Part shown: positions 5,880-8,049 of the stretch, piece by piece
How positions within the stretch are numbered: the first letter of the stretch is position 1
How the letters are laid out: the number at the start of each line of letters is the position of its first letter
Assembly: GCA_001778355.1 (NCBI GenBank)
Contig: MFGS01000057.1
Span: 12,828 to 20,876 of the forward strand
Length of the DNA stretch: 8,049 nucleotides
Reading direction: 5' to 3'
Source of the DNA: Candidatus Firestonebacteria bacterium RIFOXYA2_FULL_40_8
GTDB lineage: Bacteria; Oederibacteriota; D2-FULL-39-29
Notes under the pieces: model-generated
What the model was told of the DNA's origin: nothing
Seen by the model: only the letters and a program-made list of their open reading frames with translations
Databases searched by the model: none
Translations under genes and position numbers: made by a program

Positions 5880-6902
5880 TTAGAATCTCTTTTTTTGCTG
5901 GGTAGGGGCGATTTTCATATTTTTGCCCTTACTGCCGCCCTTAGTACTTCCGCTGCTTCCTTTCTTCCCGCCTGCTTCATCCAGGAAGAGGATGATGGAA
6001 ATCCTGTGCGTGTCTCCCAGGTTCCCTGACGGAGCATAAGTATAATCAAGTTCATAGCCGAACATGCCTTCAAGGACTGCCTTATATCCGACACCTGCGG
6101 TTAAACCGCCGACATCATAGCCAAGTTTGTAGCCGGCGCGTATAGCAATTTCGCTCTGATACCAGAATTCGGCACCTATGTTTTCGGCTATTTTTCCGGT
6201 ATCAAAAGGATAATACGCTGTTACTGCAACCGTAAGATCTGAAGGTTCTAAAAGTCCTATTTTATACGAAAAGCCGCCGCGAGCGGTGAGCGGTAAGCTG
6301 TCCCCGCTTATTTGTGTCCCGAGATTGGAAACGGCGCCGCCGAACAATAGATTTTCATCAAGCATTTTCATTCTGACAAGTACACCTGCATCTCCCGCGA
6401 AAGCTGAAGCGCTGTCTGTGTCTATGGTCTGCATGGCGTATTTTGCGGTAACGCCGAGCTGGATATCCTGGCTTAATTGATAACCGGCGCTCACTGCGAG
6501 ACAAAGATCGAAAGGAGAAAAGGTGCCGGAAGTTGCGCCCATAGAACCGGAAGCAGTTTCCGCTATTTTTTCAATAGCGCCGTAGTTCATATAAATTATA
6601 TGCGCCCCGAGTTTAAGTTTTTGGCTCATCGGGTAAGAGACAGCCAGGTATTCATATATAGAAGAGTCCCAGTAGAACATGTGCATAAGGGAAACATCCA
6701 TGGTTTCCATATTAGCAAGTCCTGCCGGATTCCAGTAGACAGAATCTACTCCGTCTGCAACGGCCGCAAAAGTTTCACCCATAGCCACTGCCCTAGCGCT
6801 TGGTGTGATTCTTAAGAAAGTTAAAGCGCTGTTTGCGGAAAAAACATCCGCGCAGAACAAGGCCAGTACGGAAGAAAGTACTAGAAAGCTTCTCTTTATC
6901 AT
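5880..6902 (-). CDS. PorV/PorQ-family outer-membrane beta-barrel protein
   Basis: 340 residues. A signal peptide covers about 1-22 (hydrophobic LVLSSVLALF, cleavage near VFSA-NS). The hallmark of the PorV/PorQ/UPF0164 barrel family follows at 29-63: FLRITPSARAVAMGETFAAV, then DGVDSVYWNPAGLA. The rest shows alternating beta strands, ending with a barrel-like strand at about 299-307 (HRISIILFL). In type IX secretion systems PorV shuttles cargo at the outer membrane, but many phyla carry relatives with no known secretion system, so a specific T9SS role is not supported here. After the last strand is an unusual basic Gly/Ser/Lys tail (311-340) ending KKRF, probably periplasmic. GGGGGA precedes the ATG by 4 bases. 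The gene has its own promoter, riboswitch and terminator, so it is probably monocistronic and c-di-GMP-controlled. Confidence 0.85.
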   Translation of the reverse strand: MIKRSFLVLSSVLALFCADVFSANSALTFLRITPSARAVAMGETFAAVADGVDSVYWNPAGLANMETMDVSLMHMFYWDSSIYEYLAVSYPMSQKLKLGAHIIYMNYGAIEKIAETASGSMGATSGTFSPFDLCLAVSAGYQLSQDIQLGVTAKYAMQTIDTDSASAFAGDAGVLVRMKMLDENLLFGGAVSNLGTQISGDSLPLTARGGFSYKIGLLEPSDLTVAVTAYYPFDTGKIAENIGAEFWYQSEIAIRAGYKLGYDVGGLTAGVGYKAVLEGMFGYELDYTYAPSGNLGDTHRISIILFLDEAGGKKGSSGSTKGGSKGKNMKIAPTQQKKRF

Positions 6903-6914
6903 TAGATCCCCCTT

Positions 6915-6953
6915 AAAAAAAAATCCGACATTCCCTGAAAGAAGGGAAGCCGG
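6915..6953 (-). terminator. Intrinsic terminator of the riboswitch expression platform
   Basis: On the minus strand TTCCCT (6948-6943) pairs with AGGGAA (6936-6931) around a TCTTTC loop. An outer CCG/CGG clamp (6953-6951 with 6927-6925) is separated by a small internal loop. One base later come nine T's (6923-6915), ending 12 bases before the start codon. No gene lies upstream on this strand within the gap, so the hairpin is best explained as the switchable terminator of the upstream aptamer. Confidence 0.75.
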
Positions 6954-7026
6954 TTCCGGTAAATTTAAAGCTTGTTTTACAGCAACAAGTGAGCATCGTT
7001 CTCCAATCTGCAGTTAATTTAGAGTC

Positions 7027-7047
7027 CGGTGTTTGAATAAAACACCG
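7027..7047 (-). promoter_or_regulatory. Hairpin overlapping the 3' edge of the aptamer
   Basis: A perfect 8-bp stem (CGGTGTTT 7027-7034 with AAACACCG 7040-7047, 5-base loop) has no T-tract. Read on the minus strand, its 5' arm (7047-7040) shares bases with the proposed 3' side of aptamer helix P1 (UCGG, 7048-7045). The two structures would be mutually exclusive, as expected for a switch element. Confidence 0.55.
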
Positions 7048-7135
7048 AGATCGGCAGCTGCGCCATCCTGTTATTTGCTTTAATGCCGGACCGCTCGCTT
7101 TGCGCCCCCGCCTTACGGCGAGTTTACCTTTTCGG
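7045..7135 (-). promoter_or_regulatory. c-di-GMP-I (GEMM) riboswitch aptamer
   Basis: Read on the minus strand: GGUAAAC (about 7128-7122) leads into a 6-bp stem (7122-7117 with 7112-7107) capped by a GUAA GNRA tetraloop (7116-7113). Next comes the near-invariant GGCGCAAAGC (7106-7097), matching the family's GACGCAAAGC core. The second domain pairs UCC (7090-7088) with GGA (7068-7066) and then has GGCGCAGCUGCCGA (7064-7051), like the GGUAGC...ACCGA hairpin of the Vibrio Vc2 RNA. P1 could close through CCGA (7135-7132) with UCGG (7048-7045). The base aligned with Vc2 G20 is G, which favours c-di-GMP over cGAMP. The aptamer lies about 10 nt after a strong promoter and 90 nt before an intrinsic terminator, in the leader of the PorV-like gene. 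Confidence 0.88.
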
Positions 7136-7150
7136 ATATGTATTGATATA

Positions 7151-7179
7151 AATATAGCACAATAAAGAGGGTTTGTCAA
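7151..7179 (-). promoter_or_regulatory. Predicted sigma-70-type promoter of the riboswitch and PorV-like gene
   Basis: On the minus strand a perfect TTGACA (7179-7174), a 17-base spacer and TATATT (7156-7151) are preceded by an extended -10 TGC. The predicted start is near 7145, placing the aptamer almost at the 5' end of the transcript. Confidence 0.82.
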
Positions 7180-7210
7180 TGTGTCAGTCCGTGTAAGTTG
7201 CAGAAAATAT

Positions 7211-7239
7211 TTGGTATATAGGGTAAATTCTGGTAGAAT
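7211..7239 (+). promoter_or_regulatory. Candidate promoter of the AsmA-like gene
   Basis: TTGGTA, a 17-base spacer and TAGAAT, preceded by TGG (extended -10). The -35 box matches four of six consensus positions and the -10 box five. It would give a leader of about 230 nt containing the inverted-repeat cluster. It is divergent from the riboswitch promoter 32 bases away. Confidence 0.42.
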
Positions 7240-7278
7240 AACAGCTAAATAACAAGGACAAAGTACGAATTACAAAGT

Positions 7279-7357
7279 GTCCGCCTTTGGGCCTGCCAAT
7301 CGGCGAGGTCTCGCTTAAGGCGGACGAGATCTCTCCAAAAAGAGTTTTGGAGGACAA
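7279..7357 (-). repeat. Dispersed hairpin repeat, copy 2 (inverted and expanded)
   Basis: On the minus strand it has the family blocks TTGTCCTCC, a hairpin, GAGATCTCG and, at its far end, GGCGGACA, but with extra inverted-repeat sequence inserted between the last two. The plus strand shows a 9-bp arm GTCCGCCTT (7279-7287) matching AAGGCGGAC (7317-7325), a related GAGGTCTC at 7305-7312, and a perfect 8-bp hairpin 7333-7340 with 7345-7352 around AGAG. Confidence 0.65.
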
Positions 7358-7431
7358 TATTTCGAGGTATATAACTCCTTATATTGTAATTTGTCGTTTG
7401 TCCTCCAGGTGTTGGTGCTGGAGAGATCTCG
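7325..7431. repeat. Nested inverted repeat in the AsmA leader
   Basis: Three perfect arm pairs nest around one centre: 13 bp (7325-7337 with 7419-7431), 10 bp (7348-7357 with 7398-7407) and 7 bp (7354-7360 with 7381-7387). The inner loop is about 7361-7380. The arms are repeat copies 2 and 3 facing each other. Confidence 0.8.
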
Positions 7432-7443
7432 CCATTAGGCGGA
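7398..7443 (+). repeat. Dispersed hairpin repeat, copy 3 (AsmA leader, sense orientation)
   Basis: TTGTCCTCCAG, a loop, CTGGAG, then GAGATCTCGCC, ATTA and GGCGGATAAT. It has the same block order and orientation relative to its gene as copy 1 in the M48 leader, and ends 32 bases before the start codon. Confidence 0.7.
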
Positions 7444-7475
7444 TAATTTGTAAATATTTATAGGGGGAGTAGAAC

Positions 7476-8049
7476 ATGAAAAAAGTCCTGAAAATAGTTG
7501 GTATAACCTGCGGTGTTCTTATAGTTCTGGGCGTGATTTTGACGCTTGTGGTCTCCTTTCTTATTCCCTGGGATAAAGTTAAAGATAAAATAATCGAAAA
7601 GGCCTCGGTTGAACTTAAAAGGGAAGTGAAGATAGAGAAAATATCCTTTGGCTTGTTTAAAGGTGTGGAGTTGAAAAACTTCTACATAGGTAACTCCGAG
7701 GGGTTCACAAAGGGCGCTTTTATTTCCGCCGATTCGGCACTGGCAAAATACGATTTTTGGGCGCTCTTTCGAAAACAGGTAGTCCTTACAAAAATCGAGT
7801 TGGTCAAGCCCTATATAATGGTAGAAAAAGATAAAACCGGTAAATTTAATTTCTCTGATATTATGGAAAAGGTCAATGCTGCCGGAGAAAATTCTAAAAA
7901 AGAAGTAAAGCATGAAGTGCCGGTCAAGGTGGACCTGCCTGTTGAACTTTCGGTTTCTAAGTTTGCCATCACCGAAGGTACCGTGAAATATACCGATGCT
8001 TCCGCTGTACCCGTTCTGTTTGTTGAAGTTAAAAATATTAATGTTTCCG
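7476..8049 (+). CDS. AsmA-family protein, N-terminal part (3' partial)
   Basis: 191 codons are visible with no stop; the gene continues past the window. An N-terminal membrane anchor covers about residues 5-30 (KIVGITCGVLIVLGVILTLV), followed by the AsmA pattern: DKIIEKASVELKREVKIEKI, FKGVELKNFYIGNSEGF, a FISADSALAKYDFWAL segment, and IELVKPYIMVEKDKTGKFNF ahead of SDIM. This resembles the start of AsmA/YhdP/TamB-like proteins, which are anchored in the inner membrane, span the periplasm as beta-rich grooves and are implicated in lipid transport and outer-membrane assembly. A Lys/Glu-rich stretch (about 133-146) may be a linker. GGGGGAG at 7463-7469 lies 6 bases before the ATG, fixing the start. 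Which AsmA subfamily it belongs to cannot be told from this fragment. Confidence 0.82.
   Translation, partial: MKKVLKIVGITCGVLIVLGVILTLVVSFLIPWDKVKDKIIEKASVELKREVKIEKISFGLFKGVELKNFYIGNSEGFTKGAFISADSALAKYDFWALFRKQVVLTKIELVKPYIMVEKDKTGKFNFSDIMEKVNAAGENSKKEVKHEVPVKVDLPVELSVSKFAITEGTVKYTDASAVPVLFVEVKNINVS

Noticed and set aside
7106..7126. CCGCC-TTAC-GGCGAG initially taken as a fourth copy of the dispersed hairpin repeat
   Set aside because: It is the GNRA-capped stem of the GEMM aptamer; the similarity is limited to a short GC-rich stem.
6913..7179. 88-codon minus-strand open frame upstream of the PorV-like gene
   Set aside because: It overlaps the promoter, riboswitch and terminator, and its sequence is explained by those RNA structures.
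7458..7913. 151-codon minus-strand open frame opposite the AsmA-like gene
   Set aside because: The plus-strand frame has a good ribosome binding site, a membrane anchor and AsmA motifs; the antisense frame shows only shadow composition.
1..8049. CRISPR array, tRNA or rRNA genes, integrase or transposase
   Set aside because: No regularly spaced direct repeats, no tRNA-like CCA-ended cloverleaf, no conserved rRNA segments and no recombinase motifs were seen on either strand.

Overview
The window looks like a piece of chromosome from an uncultured, AT-leaning Gram-negative bacterium. Evidence for an outer membrane: a PorV/PorQ-type barrel protein, an AsmA-family protein and a lipoprotein with a clear lipobox. 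Tandem CsgG-like domains fused to a DUF5683-like membrane segment, and a lipoprotein with an 'NNPLDPG' start, recall candidate phyla related to Elusimicrobiota or the FCB group. That placement is inference; no rRNA or marker phylogeny is available. The standard genetic code fits all genes.

Layout. 1-3077 (+): three co-directional envelope genes. These are a 5'-truncated protein with a Lys/Asp/Glu-rich N-terminus and a CsgG-like domain, a secreted protein with two more such domains plus a membrane segment, and an NHL-repeat beta-propeller lipoprotein. 3078-3133 holds an out-of-frame relic of a further NHL repeat. 3130-5458 (-): a two-gene operon, a Ste24-type M48 protease followed by overlapping aroB. 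5459-5879 is intergenic (421 bases): sigma-70-like promoter and leader of that operon, an attenuator-like hairpin, one copy of a dispersed hairpin repeat, a ~179-bp imperfect palindrome and the terminator of the next gene. 5880-6902 (-): PorV/PorQ-like outer-membrane protein. 6903-7475 is intergenic (573 bases): a complete riboswitch unit for the porV-like gene, then a divergent candidate promoter and a dense nest of inverted repeats before the last gene. Within it, 7180-7210 and 7240-7278 show nothing I can name. 7476-8049 (+): start of an AsmA-like gene running off the window.

The strongest find is a c-di-GMP-I (GEMM) riboswitch on the minus strand at about 7045-7135. It has a near-consensus promoter upstream, and an intrinsic-terminator-like hairpin with nine U's ends 12 nt before the start codon of the PorV-like gene. 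This predicts that the second messenger controls an outer-membrane protein, possibly linked to secretion. Second in interest is a repeat family built around GAGATCTCGCC...GGCGGA that sits in the 5' leaders of both the M48 protease and the AsmA-like gene in the sense orientation, with a third, inverted copy nearby.

Most genes here concern the cell envelope (CsgG-like, lipoprotein, membrane protease, PorV-like, AsmA-like). aroB is the exception, being shikimate-pathway metabolism translated behind a membrane protease.
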